64,000 nt of DNA from Congeria kusceri (GCA_027627225.1 CM051034.1:11549761-11613760); one strand, 5' to 3'; counted from the stretch's first letter, positions 1-13,138 are shown. Made by a program: numbers and translations. The notes: generated by a model not told the origin, from the letters alone.

Positions 1-151
1 AATAGCGTGATGGTTGAAAAACATGGTCCCCGCGTTCCAGGAAAGGCTTCGTCTTGTCTCTCTTGCCATAGTACACATATTTCCGACAAATCATGCACCT
101 TGGTTGATCATCTTGTACATCCATTACTCTAGCGAATATGCAATGCAACAA
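1..151 (-). pseudogene. LRAT-domain gene relic L1, N-terminal part (cut by window edge)
   Basis: Reading the minus strand gives a Cys-x-x-Cys motif (CMICRK), then FLERGDHV and, in another frame, NHHAIV. GDH followed by HHAIV is the N-terminal histidine box of LRAT/PLAAT-type (NlpC/P60 superfamily) thiol acyltransferases and phospholipases. The remainder lies outside the window to the left. The frame change between GDHV and NHHAIV is the same as in relics L2 and L3. Confidence 0.55.
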
Positions 152-1080
152 GCATAGTCACATCCAGAAGTATATACAAATGGTATTGCTATGCACCTGA
201 ATTATCTTCATATACTTTTCTTGATTTAAAAAAAAAGTTCCATAATCGACATTCCAAACCAACCACCTTGTCCTTCTATTGTTAGAACTTGGGGAAACAT
301 AAGCTGCATTTTCGGTAAATGTTTTGTGGGAGATAAACCCCCCCCCCCCCCAGTGTTTAGATTCCGATTGCAAATGCAAATCCTTCGTTAGAAAATGTAG
401 AATTCCGCATGTTTTTTTTTTAACATTGTTGTAAAATGTCTCTACATTCGCTTATTACACTATTGATTGCAAGTAGTTTAATACGCAATGTATTCGTTAT
501 TTAAGTCACTTGAAAACGAAACTGAAAATCCATCAGATGACTCAAGATCTTCCAGGTTTGACACACACACGTGAATGGAAATCCTAAACGAACTACCGGG
601 TTAAAATAGTTAAGGTTGTTAAATCTTCCTCATTCATGTAGTTGTCCTTGTTTCCTGTATTCCGCCATTTGGCAGTATGTCGACAATAAACTAAAAAGTT
701 TACAAAGAATATTTTGCATATAGATGCACAATAAAAACAAAATACATGTAGCTTAACGACTGAGGCAAACGACATTTTTTATAATGTAAAAGTTATGATA
801 CTCACCACGTGCATTCGATTAAGCATCACTTAATAGTATTATAACAATACAAATAATAGCGGACTTAACGACTCGTTTGAGAAAGCCCTTCTAAAAATAG
901 ACTGCCACTGTTCGGTGTGTGATATTGAAGATGCGATGTTGATTCTACGTTCCTAATACACTCGTTAAACGAAATATTAAATACTAACTTAAAACGATTT
1001 TTTTCGATTGATAAATGTCTTTTACAAATATTACCTGAAATATATTGTGAAATATATTGGAAAAAGTCGTACAATCTAAA
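152..1080. other. Non-coding spacer of unit copy A
   Basis: No supportable gene. It holds a C homopolymer near 339-351 whose length differs in each unit copy (interrupted by A residues in copy C), followed by AT-rich sequence. This is the 5' flank of the minus-strand LRAT relic and could contain its former promoter, but no convincing promoter element is visible. Confidence 0.5.
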
Positions 1081-1085
1081 TTTTA

Positions 1086-1145
1086 AACGAAAAAGCTTGA
1101 ACCCGGGTCCTCGGCTTATGAGGCTGATACTCTAACTACGTCGAT
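1086..1145 (-). repeat. tRNA-Met-like remnant / SINE head (copy A)
   Basis: The minus strand reads a box-A-like GTAGTTAGAGTATC, an anticodon-loop-like CTCATAA (CAT at 1120-1118) with flanking AGC/GCC-type pairing, then a box-B-like GGGTTCAAGC. The 3' half of the T arm and the acceptor stem do not pair (followed by TTTTTCG), so this is not an intact tRNA gene. It is most simply a degenerate tRNA-derived repeat head. The same sequence occurs in the other two unit copies. Confidence 0.45.
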
Positions 1146-1789
1146 AAAAAGATTCATACCTTTTGCAAATATGTTTGTACTACTTGTCCTTTCGGGAGTC
1201 TTTTGTAAACTACGGAACTCCGGAATACTTTATATGATATTTTAGGTTAAATGCGAATTCGGAGACTATATGCCATTTTTGTACATAGTTTACAAATCTG
1301 TGAAATGTACTGTTTGTTGACGTTGTGAATTACCTGGACACACAATATTAACTATTTAATTCGAATAGCGTAAGAATTGTATTTTAACTTGCTGACATAT
1401 ATTAATCTTCCGTTATACATATACGTATTCTATACTTTTATATACAATAAATTTTAAACCTGTTTTAATTTGAAGAATCCCATTTACCACATAACCCAAA
1501 TAGTCTGACAGAACCTGCAGTGGACCGTGCAATAACTTATATACAAAATGTTTTTGGTTTTTCTTGTTGTCAGTACCATACTATAACAGAATCTTGATGA
1601 TGACACCTTGCGATCCTTAAGCAACTCTCCCTATTCAAGATGGCGTCCAATATGGCCGCCAAAAGTCATGTTTGGTATAAAATTTGGTTATGTAATTGAT
1701 TTGGTCAATGATTTTCTTCTTGAAAACGATTACTAGTATTAGTTATAACTGTCAATCAATCCAAATTAAACACATATTATCACTTTTAG

Positions 1790-2930
1790 AACTTCAGAAC
1801 ACCATTTCCCCTTTTCACGAGTAAAATTGCAAAAATCCAAAAATGGCCTCGATTTGGGTACAGAGTTATTTTACCTTGTTTTTGAGAAAAAAGGATATGT
1901 AGAGAATTCATTTGTTTATTCTATTTTTGTTCAAACTTGCACTGTTTGTGTATGACCATTTGGTCGCCATCAATGTCCAAATTGGGCCAGATCGGACCAG
2001 AAAGACCATAGTTTTTGACCTTGTTTGTGATAACAAATCCATAATTTGTTAACAAATTGTCGTTCAGTTTCCATAGAATTATGTGTTTATTCCTTATTGA
2101 CTTCATTTGCACAGTTTGTGTATGATCATAAACTCTCATCTGGGTGCAATAATGAGCAAGATAGAACCAGGAACACTAGAGTTGTTTTCTATTTTGTATG
2201 AAAAATTAGCAAAAATGGACATTGTGTAACACAGAAACTTCATTTTTTATTTTATCTTGAGTCAACTTCTACAGCTTGTGTATGGCCATAGAGTGGCTAT
2301 TAAAACATAGTTATTAGTCATTTTTCACGAAAACGATTATTTGTTATAATTGGCTCAATATAGAAACACATCAATCCAAAGAACACACTTTATATCTTTT
2401 TTTCATAAATATAGGTACGCCGAAAATTTTCTCAAAAATAATACATTTGAATGAAAAATTCATTATGTTATTTCTTTCAAACAATTTTGGAAATTTAAAT
2501 ATATGTATTTCACATATTTGGGTTTTAGCTCCTCTGAGTACTTCGTACACTTTGGTATAGGTGGGGGGGGGGACTGTTTGTGAGAAAACATAAAAAAGAA
2601 CAATGTAGGAGATTTCATTTTTTGTTAGTTCAACTGCTCGGTGAACTATTGGTATAGGGAGACTGTCCTGCGTCGTCCGTAACGCGTCTGGGCGTGGAAG
2701 CAATAGAGACTTCACTTTTCATTCAATCTTTACAAAACATGCACAGTTTGTGTATGACCATAAAAACTTGTTCGATAATGGACCAGATCGGAACCTGAAC
2801 ACTGGAGTTATTTCCCCCTTTTCATTAGAAAAACTGCAAGATGGACTTTGTGCAACATACAGATTTCCATTTTCAACTGAATTTGACCAAACTAGCACAG
2901 GTGTGTATGAACAGAGGATATCTAATACTA
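1790..2930. repeat. Degenerate tandem array, about 170-200 bp unit (copy A)
   Basis: The motif TTGCAC(A/T)GTTTGTGTATGACCAT recurs near 1938, 2111, 2270 (variant), 2740 and 2900 (variant), each followed by diverged versions of GGACCAGATCGGACCAG and ending in CA-rich spacer. No open frame is conserved across repeats. A G homopolymer at 2562-2571 differs in length in every unit copy. Confidence 0.7.
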
Positions 2931-3945
2931 GTATTCCATATCGACGATAAACGTAACACTGACAGGTGCCTTTATTGCTGTCACTTGCGACTATTGTAAT
3001 TATTGTGTAAAAGTAAAAAACAAAACAAGTTTGAACGTTGTTGCCTACAGTTTCGACCCATAAACGCACATGTATTACATTATCGATTGCCAGGTGTGTA
3101 ACAGAAATAGGCCAGACATACATCTTTATAGCGCCTGTTGGTTGCCAGGTTAACAACAGAAGGCAGGACAGGTATCTGTATTGCACATGCAGATTACTTC
3201 CGGAATAAAGTAGAATGAACGCCGTTGTGAAGAAATTGTCGCACACCTATTCGCACACATATTCACAACATTGTTTATATTCCCGCAATACGTGTTAAAA
3301 TCAATATAATATAGCCCATTATCAAACAAAATTAATAATTACATATACATTCAGTGAACATATTATAGAGAAATACGTAAAATCAATTATATTAAACTTG
3401 TTTTTCACGTCTCAACAGTAATATCTTAATTTGCAATTTTGTTGCCCGCTTGCGGCGCTGTTTTATAAAAGAAGGTCTATAGTCTTGATAGAGACTACAT
3501 TTTTTACTTGGGATGACAACAAATTGTATTTCAATAACCGGTTAATTGGTTTTGGTATTGGAGCTGTTAACGGGTGAGCTAAATATCATTTATAAGACAC
3601 AACAAGAGTGCCATTGTCACAAAGATACGCCCGTCAAAGAAGCTTTTTGGGGTAAAGATTCAATAATTAAGGAGAAACATTTCAAAAACTAATGAAGTAG
3701 AGTCATGGTATTTGGGCATTTAATTCATTACCATAGCTTCTCTCTGTGTGGTGACTTGAGGTATCAAAACTATCCCATGTATATTGTTACATCTATATCA
3801 AGACAACAAAATAATCAAGGTGGGTAATTAAAACTTTGGTAATTATGAGTTATAGTTCTTGTATGCTTCACTTACCCATCTAATGATGGCGAACTTATTG
3901 AAAATCCCTGTATTCCTAGCAATATCATGCTCTGTACAATTATTT
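2931..3945. other. Non-coding stretch of unit copy A
   Basis: No gene supported. A minus-strand open frame of 175 codons at 2719-3246 also exists in copy B but is broken in copy C, has no recognisable domain and overlaps repetitive sequence, so it is not annotated as coding. Confidence 0.5.
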
Positions 3946-4710
3946 GACATTTGACCTTGAATTGTGACCTTGAACTTGGACCAAGGACATGCCGCAACAT
4001 GCTATTTGAAAATCCATCCATGCTGGACAAAGGTATGCTCCGGGCAAAGTGCTCAGTATTGATTTCATATATTTGACCTTTGACCTTGAATTAGGACCTT
4101 GAACTTGCATCTAGGGACCTGGTTCTTGGGCGCGACACTCCGACTCACGATGCTTGTCACTTCTGCCAAGTTATTTGAAAATTCATCCATGCTGGACAAA
4201 GCTATGTTCCGGACAAAGTGTTAAGGATTGATTTCTTATATTTGATCTCTGACCTTGAATTTGACCTTGGACCAAGGAACCTGGTTAATGCGCGCGACAC
4301 TCCATCTCACCATGTCATGGGCATGCTTGTCACTTCTGCAAAAATATTTGAAAATCCGTCCATGCTGGACAAAGATATGCTCCTTACAAAGTGTTATGGA
4401 TTGATTCCTTATAGTTGACCTTGAATTGTGACCTTGACCTTGAACCTAATGATCTGGTTCTTTTGCGCGACACTGTCTCACCAAGTTATTTGAAAATTCA
4501 TCCATGTCAGACAAAGAAATGCTCCCAATAAAGTGTTCATGATTGATTTCTTATATTTGACATTTGACCTTGAATTGTGAACATGACCTTGGACCAGGGG
4601 ACCTGATTTATGAACGCGACACTCCGACTCATCATGCTTGTCACTTCTGCAAAGTTATTCGAAAATTCATCCATGTTGGACAAAGATATGCTCCGGACAA
4701 GCTTTTCCCG
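3946..4710 (+). repeat. GACCTTGAA-type tandem array (copy A)
   Basis: About five diverged units of 127-172 bp, beginning near 3949, 4076, 4243, 4415 and 4556. Each contains TTTGACCTTGAAT, a GACCTGGTT segment, GCGCGACACTC, CTTGTCACTTCTGC, ATTTGAAAATCCATCCATG and CTGGACAAAGATATGCTCC. The order of these blocks is constant. Short open frames inside it are by-products of the repetition. Confidence 0.85.
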
Positions 4711-5689
4711 ACGCACACCCGCCCAGAATTTGCATGTTCATCTATTTAGCGGCCATCTTGTCCCTCATCTTGTTTCTACGGAAATGCTCAATGATTACAG
4801 GTTGTCATCTCGCGGATTCGTGGATGACAATGTCTTAGCTACATAAAATGCAAACACATTGTGTAAATAAGCTATTGCACGCTTATTGGGAAATATGCTG
4901 TTTATCTGCTGGACTAAAACTCCCCGCTGTTGTTACGTCCCCATTGGTACTTCTGTAGTTACCACTGCCACCACGAGTTAAAAACTTACAGATGTGGACG
5001 TTTTTAGGGGAGACCACTGTCAGGATGTTAAAGATTTATTTTTAGAATATGTTGATTTTATAATTATTATTTTATAACAATCCCTCAGAAATGTTGCATT
5101 ATCTGTCCAGATACAAATAGAAAACAAAAAGAGATAGAGAAAAAGAAATCATAACAACGCAAGGCTTTTACGGTGTCCACGTACATTTCTTCTGATTGTC
5201 CACGATTTTACAAAGATGTTAGTCCAAGGATTTGAAGTAAATTGATTGGATTATGCAACCATGTGCTATTATTTTTCAATGAAATATTAACCCATAATTA
5301 GTCAACTCGATCGTGATTGCCAATTAGCAACTGGGGCCATATCTACAAAGCTGCTAACAACAATCTTAACTTATGTTCTACTTAAGTCAAAATTTCAAAT
5401 ACCATTTAAAAGTCATTATATATATCTTAAATATGGTAAAATTCGAAGCATTTGTTGGTTCTTTACCAGAAGAAAACAGTTTGATACAAAATACACTTTA
5501 GATGAAACAGCCACAGACTTAAGGAGTTTTATGATTTTAGGAATTTTACTTAAGTTTTAATGAAGGAGCTTTGTGGATACGGACCCAGGTCAATTCCCTT
5601 TAAAGTTTGGTAATTCTATCGACTTTGGTGGTGATATGGACACAGGGATTTTATAAAGCATTCTTTATAATTGAGAGATGGAGCAACTT
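4711..5689. other. Non-coding stretch of unit copy A
   Basis: AT-rich unique sequence with no supported gene. Homology with copy C ends within it, at the equivalent of 33250. Confidence 0.5.
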
Positions 5690-5850
5690 GCTGCCTTGTT
5701 GGAGGTCAGCACTCTTCTAGTGTTATCTTGGCTGCCTTGTTGGAGGTCAGCACTCTTCTAGTGTTATCTTGGCTGCCTTGTTGGAGGTCAGCACTCTTCT
5801 AGTGTTATCTTGGCTGCCTTGTTGGAGGTCAGCACTCTTCTAGTGTTATC
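5690..5850 (+). repeat. 41-bp VNTR, four repeats (copy A)
   Basis: Perfect tandem repeats of a 41-bp unit starting GCTGCCTTGTTGGAGGTCAG at 5690, 5731, 5772 and 5813; the last is incomplete and runs into ATAGGGAAAG. Copy B has three repeats, so the array changed length after the segmental duplication. Confidence 0.95.
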
Positions 5851-6175
5851 ATAGGGAAAGATCTAGAATCTAATCAGGAACAAGGGGGCTTCTAAAAATG
5901 TGCAGGGGGAAACCGGACCAGTTTTCTGGAATCCAAGCTTTTGGCAGTGTTATTCTTCTAATTAAGGCTTTTAAACATTGTCTAATGATTTGCCATTGAA
6001 TATTTGCAAAAATAGATCGAAGTTTACATTAAATAAAACATTTATGTGTTGACCAGCCGACATGCATCTAGTGAAGTTAGTTTGATCAATCTTCGCATTC
6101 TATCCTTGTAAAGATCATTATCTAAATTCATCATAAATTGATTGGCATTCTTGGTATTCAGCGAACATTTCTCAA

Positions 6176-6527
6176 ATGGTTGGTCTATAATTATGTGAGT
6201 TCTCTTCGTTTATATTATAGAAGCAATAAACATTCATTCATAACTTAAGTCCAACAGTTTGTTCAAGATTTCCATCAAGTAAGCACAGCCAAAGACACTT
6301 GGCAGTTTATTAACAGCCATCGGTATCACCTTTTTTCACATGTTCAATCCCCATACATGGTTGGTCTATAATTATGTGAGTTCTCTTAGAAGCAATAAAC
6401 ATTCATTCATAACTTAAGTCCAACAGTTTGTTCAAGATTTCCATCAAGTAAGCACAGCCAAAGACACTTGGCAGTTTATTAACAGCCATCGGTATCACCT
6501 TTTTTCACATGTTCAATCCCCATACAT
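6176..6527 (+). repeat. Tandem duplication of about 181 bp private to copy A
   Basis: The segment starting ATGGTTGGTCTATAATTATG at 6176 is repeated at 6357; the second repeat lacks about 13 bp (CGTTTATATTAT region). Copy B has a single version at about 18128-18308. The event therefore postdates the segmental duplication, or was lost in B. Confidence 0.9.
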
Positions 6528-8050
6528 TTGATGCAGTGGGTAATTGGCAGAACACTGGACTTTTGATTCAAGGGTCCCAGGGTTAAACAGTACATTGCCA
6601 AAATACTTCAACTTAATTTTTTTTTTAACTAGCCGAAGGTTAATTTCCATATTTTAATTAAGAATTAATTTTCTAATCATCGTTTATCGGCCAATAAACA
6701 ACGATTTGAAGTTCTGATGCATAGGAGTTAGCCCTCTGGGTTTAATGGCCACGTATCAGAACGACAAGAGTTGTTTATAGGCCGATTAATAACGATTATG
6801 CGAAAATTATTTCGATTCTAACATGATTAAACAAATATTTTTGTAATTGTAATTATAAGTGTATTTTACTATGCTCCGCTCAGAATCTGCACTGATTTTT
6901 TGTGTGTGCGTTGTTTATTGGGTAGTTTAACAACAATAATTTTGTTCTTTGTCTGTAGAAAAAATAGTTTGTATCATGTTTAAATACTCATTTGACCAAT
7001 TGCTAACAACAGTATGTTAAACAATCCCTGTTCCTTGAATAAAATAGCATTATGTAACAGTTGCACAGGGATTCAACAGAGACAAAATTAATGTTAGGCT
7101 TATCAATGTCTTCAATGAAAACAGTGGCATAATAGTTAAACAACTAAGAGTACTGTTTTGTACAGTGTATTGTAGTATTTATGTTTTTTGCAAAATGTTT
7201 AAATATTATATGGTATGGTTAATATTATTTTACACACATGTATGCAGATATTTGCCGATGAATGCAGCTAGAAATAAAATCAAGGTTATTAACTGAAATA
7301 AATGTTATTAGTGTTCAAAAAAGGACTTCTTCGGTGATTCGATTATGTGCAAATCCGCTTCCCAAGGTGAGAATGAAATGTGTGTGTGTTTGCATATTAA
7401 TATTAATAAAGCATCTTAAGTCGTTTCTCAGATATTTTAACTAAAGTGAAAACATTCAATTTTTTTAAATTTTTTACTAAATAAACATATGCATATGTTG
7501 TTGATATTTCTAAAATTACACTGTACTACTGATGCTATTTTAAAATGTAACTTAGTGCTTGAAAGAAACTGTATGGAATGATACGTTGAGGAAATTTCCA
7601 GATTTAAGGATACATTTAATTTAAGATGCTTTGTGAATACCACCCCAGTGTCAAAACGGAGGAACTTTTGGTTAGAGCTGGATGACACTACATTCATCAT
7701 GTATAAGAAAGTGTTTGGGGCATATTCCTCAAAATATATCCGTAAACTGTTTTCACTTGAGTTCTGATATTGGTTAGGTTATCTTTTTAAAACTACTTAA
7801 AACAAATAAAGCCATTTTCAGTTAAGTAGATCTAAATAGTAGTACATAATAAGTCAGTAAATGGTGAAAACTAAGCAGAATTTAATGTAAATATGAATAA
7901 AATGCTTAAGACAAATTTAAGGCTAACAATAAGATTGTACTTGATATGTTTCTGGAATATTATCCCTGGACCCGTATTCACATAGCTCCTTAATGACGGA
8001 AACTTAAATAAAGAACTGCATGGGAAGAAATGTTTTGCCTAAATATTAAA
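6528..8050. other. Non-coding stretch of unit copy A
   Basis: AT-rich sequence with no supported gene. It contains a short inverted pair around 6680-6790 (TTTATCGGCCAATAAACAACG and its near reverse complement near 6770-6800), which may be the ends of a small hairpin element; the corresponding pair in copy B is near 18450-18560. Confidence 0.45.
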
Positions 8051-10186
8051 CAAGAGGGCAACAATGGCCCTAGGTCGCTCACCTGAGATTTAAGCATCAT
8101 AATGGCTTATAACAAGAGGGCCAAATGGCACTAAACCACTTACCTGAGTATAAAGATCTAGGTCTTGCAGTTTCAGGAGATTTTTATAGTCTGTATAAAA
8201 CATGTGACCCACAGGGAGTGGCCACTTTCTACTCCAGGGGCATCATTTGAAAAATCTTTGTACCAAATATAAAATAGATGGGCCTCGCTGTTTCATAGGA
8301 GAAGATTTATAATGTCATTTTGTTATTTAAGTCTATATAAACAATGTGACCCCCGGGGCGTGGCCAGTTTTGACCCCAGGGGCATCAATTTTAGAGAACC
8401 ACTAGAGGATGCCACATACCAAATATGAAACCACTGGGCCTTGCGGTTTCAGAGAAGATTTTTGAAGTAATTTTGCTATTTAAGTCTTTATAAACAATGT
8501 GACCCCCGGGGCGTGGCCAGTTTCGACCCCAGGGGCATCATTTGAACATTCTTTGAAGAGGACCTCTATACAATGTCACCAACCAAATACCAAACCTCTT
8601 GGCGTTGCGGTTTCAGAGTAGAAGATTTTCAAAGTCATTTAGCTATTAAAGTCTATATAAACCATGTGAACCTCGGGGCGTGGCCAGTTTTGAACCCAGG
8701 AGCATCATTTGAACAATCTGTGTAGAGAACCACTATACAATATTACATACCAAATATGAAACCTCTGGGCCTTGGGGTTTCAGAGGACGCGATTTTTACA
8801 GTCATTTTGCTATTCAAGTCTATATAATCCATGTGACCCCCGGGGCGTGGCCAGTTTTGACCCCAGGGGCATCATTTGAACAACATTTGTAGAGGACCAC
8901 TACAGGGTGTTACATACCAAATATTAAACCAATAGGCCTTTCAGTTTCAGAGGAGAAGATTTTTGAAGTAATTTTGCTATTTAAGTCTATATCCCTCGGG
9001 GCGTGGCCAGTTTTGATCCCAGGGGCATCATTTGAACACTCTTTGTAGAGGACCAGTATGCAATGTTACATACCAAATATGAAACCTCTGGGCCTTGTGG
9101 TTTCAGAGGAGATTTTTAAAGTCATTTTGCTATTTAAGTCTATATAAACAATGTGACCCCCGGTGCGTTGCCAGTTTTGATCCCAGGGGGATCATTTGAA
9201 CAATATTTGCAGAGGACCACTAGAGGATGCCACATACAAATATGAATCCACTGGGACTTGCAGTTTCAGACAAGATTTTTTAAGTGATTTTGCTATTTAA
9301 GAATATATAAACCATGTGACCCCCGGGGCGTGGCCAGTTTTGACCCCAGGGGCATCATTTGAACTATCTTTGTAGAGGACCCCTATACAATGTTACCAAC
9401 CAAATACAAAACCTATGGGCTTTGCGGTTTCAGAGAAGAAGATTTTCAAAGTCATTTAGCTATTTAAGTCTATGTAAACAATGTGACCCCCGGGGCATGG
9501 CCAGTTTTGACCCCAGGGGCATCATTTGAACAATCTTTGTAGAGGACCCCTATACAATGTTACCAATCAAATACCAAACCTCTGGGCCTTGCTGTTTCAG
9601 AAAAGATTTTCAAAGTCATTTAGCTATTGAAGTCTATATAAACAATACGACCCCCGCAGCGTGGCCAGTTTTGACCCCAGGGGCATCATTTGAACAATCT
9701 TTGTAAAGGACCATTATACAATGTTACATACCAAATATGAAACCTCTGGGCCTTGCGGTTTCAGAGAAGATTTTTAAAGTCATTTTGCTATATAAGTCTA
9801 TATAAACAATGTGAACCCCGGGGCGTGGCCAGTTTTGACCCCAGGGGCATCATTTGAACAATTTTTGTAGGGGACCACTAGGATATGCCACATACCAAAT
9901 ATGAAAGCTCTCAGCCATGCAGTTTCAGAGAAGATTTTTAAAATTTTCACTTTTTAAATCTATTTTTAGCTCTGGTGACCTACATATGCAGCGGACCGAA
10001 ACGATTTGAACAATTTTGAAAAAGGGTCACCCATGGATCATTTGTTTGAAGTTTGGTGAAAATCTGCCCAGCAGTTTAGGAGGAGATGTTGTTTGACTGA
10101 AAATGTTGACTCACGACGGACGACACACGACGGACGAAAGGTGATCAGAAAAGCTCACGATGAGCACGTTGTGCTCAGGTGATCTA
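8050..10186 (+). repeat. 165-bp satellite block with CTCACCTGAG / CTCAGGTGAT ends (copy A)
   Basis: Starts with CAAGAGGGC and CTCACCTGAG (8078-8087) and ends with the inverted counterpart CTCAGGTGAT (10174-10183). Between them are about 11 tandem units of roughly 160-170 bp, each with CCCGGGGCGTGGCCAGTTTT, CCCAGGGGCATCATTTGAA, a GAGGACCACTA segment, TACCAAATATGAAACC, GGGCCTTGCGGTTTCAGA and CTATTTAAGTCTATATAAAC. No ORF spans the units. Architecture (inverted ends around a satellite core) resembles non-autonomous satellite-bearing elements known in bivalves; that link is inference. Confidence 0.85.
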
Positions 10187-10790
10187 AAAATAACCTCAAC
10201 AAAGAAAGACGACAACAAAAGCACAAGCAAAACACTGCGAAATTGCAGTTATTTATACTAAAGGCGAGAAAACACAAATCTGTGGCGTCTAAGAACTCTC
10301 TGTAACATGAAATAAACTAAGAACTAAAAACAAATCATTGATCACAAACTTACATAATATGTTTTCAAACTTATGATAAGCGAACCGGCTCACCTCTATG
10401 GTTTATAAAGCATGTCCTTTTACACTGAAATATAAATGAGCAAGCATACTTTGAAAAACAACATTTGAACGACCCAATATATGAGTAATAGACTAGTATT
10501 GTAGTCAACAACGAAGAAATGTATGTGTTTATACAGATAGATTTTGACTGGATTATATGGTACCAATTCACAAATTATAATTACATTACCGCATGCGATG
10601 TTGTTCTTTACGAATTAGTTTCTAATGTTTGATGTAAACTCACACATAAAAGAAATGCATAGTGGACTAGAGACTCCATTTGTTTCCACAGGAGCAGCTT
10701 TTGAGCATGTAATCCGTTGGTACGTCCGTGTACATTTCGCTAAAATTACAACTTGTAGTAAAATAACCCGAGCACGGACTAATAGCACAA
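10187..10790. other. Non-coding stretch before LRAT relic L2
   Basis: No supported gene. This is downstream (3') of the minus-strand relic. No polyadenylation context was resolved with confidence. Confidence 0.4.
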
Positions 10791-10891
10791 TTTAAATAGA
10801 AAATAATCGATATCGCAATTTAATATCCGAAGACGAAATAAACCACAAGGGCTTCTGCAAATGTTGTAATGATAACATATAGAATAAATAA

Positions 10892-12141
10892 TTATATTGG
10901 CAAAATCTCGAATAGTAGAATCCACACGTGTTCAAGAAATATGTCGGCAAGTTCCATAATGAAAATGCAAACACATTTGGATACAAACACGATCATTGAG
11001 CAATATTTGCAATTGGTACAGATACAATATTGTTCTTTGCGATCCGTGTAAAAAAATAAAACACATGCAAATAACACGAAGAGAGTCGCATATATTGCTA
11101 AGGCAATCCAGTCGCAATAAGTTTCAAAATACGGTATGTGCTTTATAGAAGAACAGCTGTTGAAATGAAATATATTCTTTTGATCTTGTTTTTTATATGT
11201 GACGTAAATATAAACGTTCACAGAATAGACAGCAGTCATACGAATATTCGCGATGATGTGAACAATTATCCAAAACACAGAATTGACTGTAGACATGTGC
11301 TTTCTGATAAAAGGTCATCCTCTACCATTCACACACGCGGCTGCAAAATGCTCACAGTTTTGCACAAGAAAGTTGTGTCCATGCTTATGTCGTAGATTTT
11401 CCAAAGCCTTCTTTTTCAATTCTATACGCTCAGGTACTTTTTGTTCGGTGATTTCCACACTATCATTTCCATCCTCACTCGCTCCTGCTAAAGTCACATT
11501 CCGTTGTCCTGATTGTGCTTGTCTGTTTCTCGTTGCAGAATGCTTCTTCAAATTATTGACACTTAACGTGTAAGCATCAAAATATCTTTTAGCTCTTCTG
11601 TCGGTTTCCTCTTTGTCATACTTCCGTTTTCGATAATCAATGCGCCTTACCTTTGATAAGTTTACCTCATTCCTGTTCTCCAACCGCGGGTCCTTTAAAA
11701 TATGGCTTCGTATTATCAAATAGACTCCCAAATGATCTGGTTTTCTTTTGTTTTTAGGTTTTTCCATATTGCTTCTAGTAACGGACACAGGACCACTGGA
11801 ATTATGTTTCCTGTTCCAGCTCTGAACCAGGAATGTTTGTCTGGCCTGTTTGAAGAGCATTCATTCGTGAAGTAGAATCTCTTTGCTCTGTTGGTTCGTT
11901 TCCCAGGTAACGTTCATCCTTACATTTATCCGAAACGTCTATCACTCTTGTTATACCTCTGCCGTTTCAGACGTCTTGGAATGATTCGACAATAGCGTGA
12001 TGGTTGAAAAACATGGTCCCCGCGTTCCAGGAAAGGCTTCGTCTTGTCTCTCTTGCCATAGTACACATATTTCCGACAAATCATGCACCTTGGTTGATCA
12101 TCTTGTACATCCATTACTCTAGCGAATATGCAATGCAACAA
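10892..12141 (-). pseudogene. LRAT-domain membrane protein relic L2
   Basis: Minus-strand remains of a thiol acyltransferase/phospholipase of the LRAT (PLAAT-like) family. In order from 12141 downward: a Cys-x-x-Cys segment (CMICRKYVYYG), FLERGDHV, then HHAIVES in another frame, VIDVS, LGVYLIIRSHI, a basic VRRIDYRKRKYDKEE segment, and the thiol motif LVQNCEHFAAACVNG (near 11335-11380) with catalytic Cys and the following His. A C-terminal section (10892-11296) has hydrophobic segments around VFWIIVHIIANI, WIALAIYATLFVLFACVLFF and FVSKCVCIFIMELADIFL, suggesting membrane anchoring. At least two frame breaks separate the parts; all are shared with L3. A break after VNG could be a mini-intron (GTAGAG to CTACAG, about 40 nt), because removing it restores frame. 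Most likely a pseudogene; a gene with unusually short introns is possible. Confidence 0.6.
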
Positions 12142-13078
12142 GCATAGTCACATCCAGAAGTATATACAAATGGTATTGCTATGCACCTGAATTATCTTCA
12201 TATACTTTTCTTGATTTAAAAAAAAAGTTCCATAATCGACATTCCAAACCAACCACCTTGTCCTTCTATTGTTAGAACTTGGGGAAACATAAGCTGCATT
12301 TTCGGTAAATGTTTTGTGGGAGATAACCCCCCCCCCAGTGTTTAGATTCCGATTGCAAATGCAAATCCTTCGTTAGAAAATGTAGAATTCCGCATGTTTT
12401 TTTTTAACATTGTTGTAAAATGTCTCTACATTCGCTTATTACACTATTGATTGCAAGCAGTTTAATACGCAATGTATTCGTTATTTAAGTCACTTGAAAA
12501 CGAAACTGAAAATCCATCAGATGACTCAAGATCGTCCAGGTTTGACACACACACGTGAATGGAAATCCTAAACGAACTACCGGGTTAAAATAGTTAAGGT
12601 TGTTAAATCTTCCTCATTCATGTAGTTGTCCTTGTTTCCTGTGTTCCGCCATTTGGCAGTATGTCGACAATAAACTAAAAAGTTTACAAAGAATATTTTG
12701 CATATAGATGCACAATAAAAACAAAATACATGTAGCTTAACGACTGAGGCAAACGACATTTTGTATAATGTAAAAGTTATGATACTCACCACGTGCATTC
12801 GATTAAGCATCACTTAATAGTATTATAACAATACAAATAATAGCGGACTTAACGACTCGTTTGAGAAAGCCCTTCTAAAAATAGACTGCCAATGTTCGGT
12901 GTGTGATATGGAAGATGCGATGTTGATTCTACGTTCCTAATACACTTGTTAAACGAAATATTAAATACTAACTTAAAACGATTTTTTTCGATTGATAAAT
13001 TTCTTTTACAAATATTACCTGAAATATATTGTGAAATGTATTGGAAAAAAGTCGTACAATCTAAATTTTAAACGAAAA
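11991..13078. other. Non-coding spacer of unit copy B
   Basis: The first 150 bases are the N-terminal part of relic L2; the rest is the counterpart of 152-1080 with no supported gene. Confidence 0.45.
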
Positions 13079-13138
13079 AGCTTGAACCCGGGTCCTCGGC
13101 TTATGAGGCTGATACTCTAACTACGTCGGTAAACAAAT
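13079..13138 (-). repeat. tRNA-Met-like remnant / SINE head (copy B)
   Basis: Counterpart of the copy A remnant with the same CTCATAA loop and GGGTTCAAGC box-B-like sequence, and the same unpaired 3' end. Confidence 0.45.

Larger units (their letters stand above)
1..11990. repeat. Segmental tandem duplication, copy A
   Basis: First of three direct copies of a unit of about 11.9 kb. Position 1 corresponds to 11991 and 23791. The offset to copy B drifts from 11990 at the left to 11993 around 2.7-5.7 kb, then to about 11776-11800 after 7.5 kb, so the copies differ by small indels. Unit boundaries are arbitrary because the window begins inside the array. Differences from B: four instead of three 41-bp VNTR repeats, and an extra tandem duplication of about 181 bp at 6176-6527. 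Confidence 0.93.

Noticed and set aside
2719..3246. 175-codon minus-strand open frame, also present at 14712-15239
   Set aside because: Preserved only because A and B are near-identical duplicates. It is disrupted in copy C, begins inside a tandem array and shows no domain, signal or codon bias.
4218..4846. Several overlapping plus-strand open frames of 60-78 codons, repeated at 16211-16839 and 32613-32895
   Set aside because: They lie in the GACCTTGAA tandem array and its border; three frames are open simultaneously, as expected of a repeat, and no homology is recognisable.
8050..10186. CRISPR or coding repeat protein in the 165-bp array
   Set aside because: Repeats have no conserved reading frame, unit length is not a multiple of three overall, and spacers do not exist; satellite is the better explanation.
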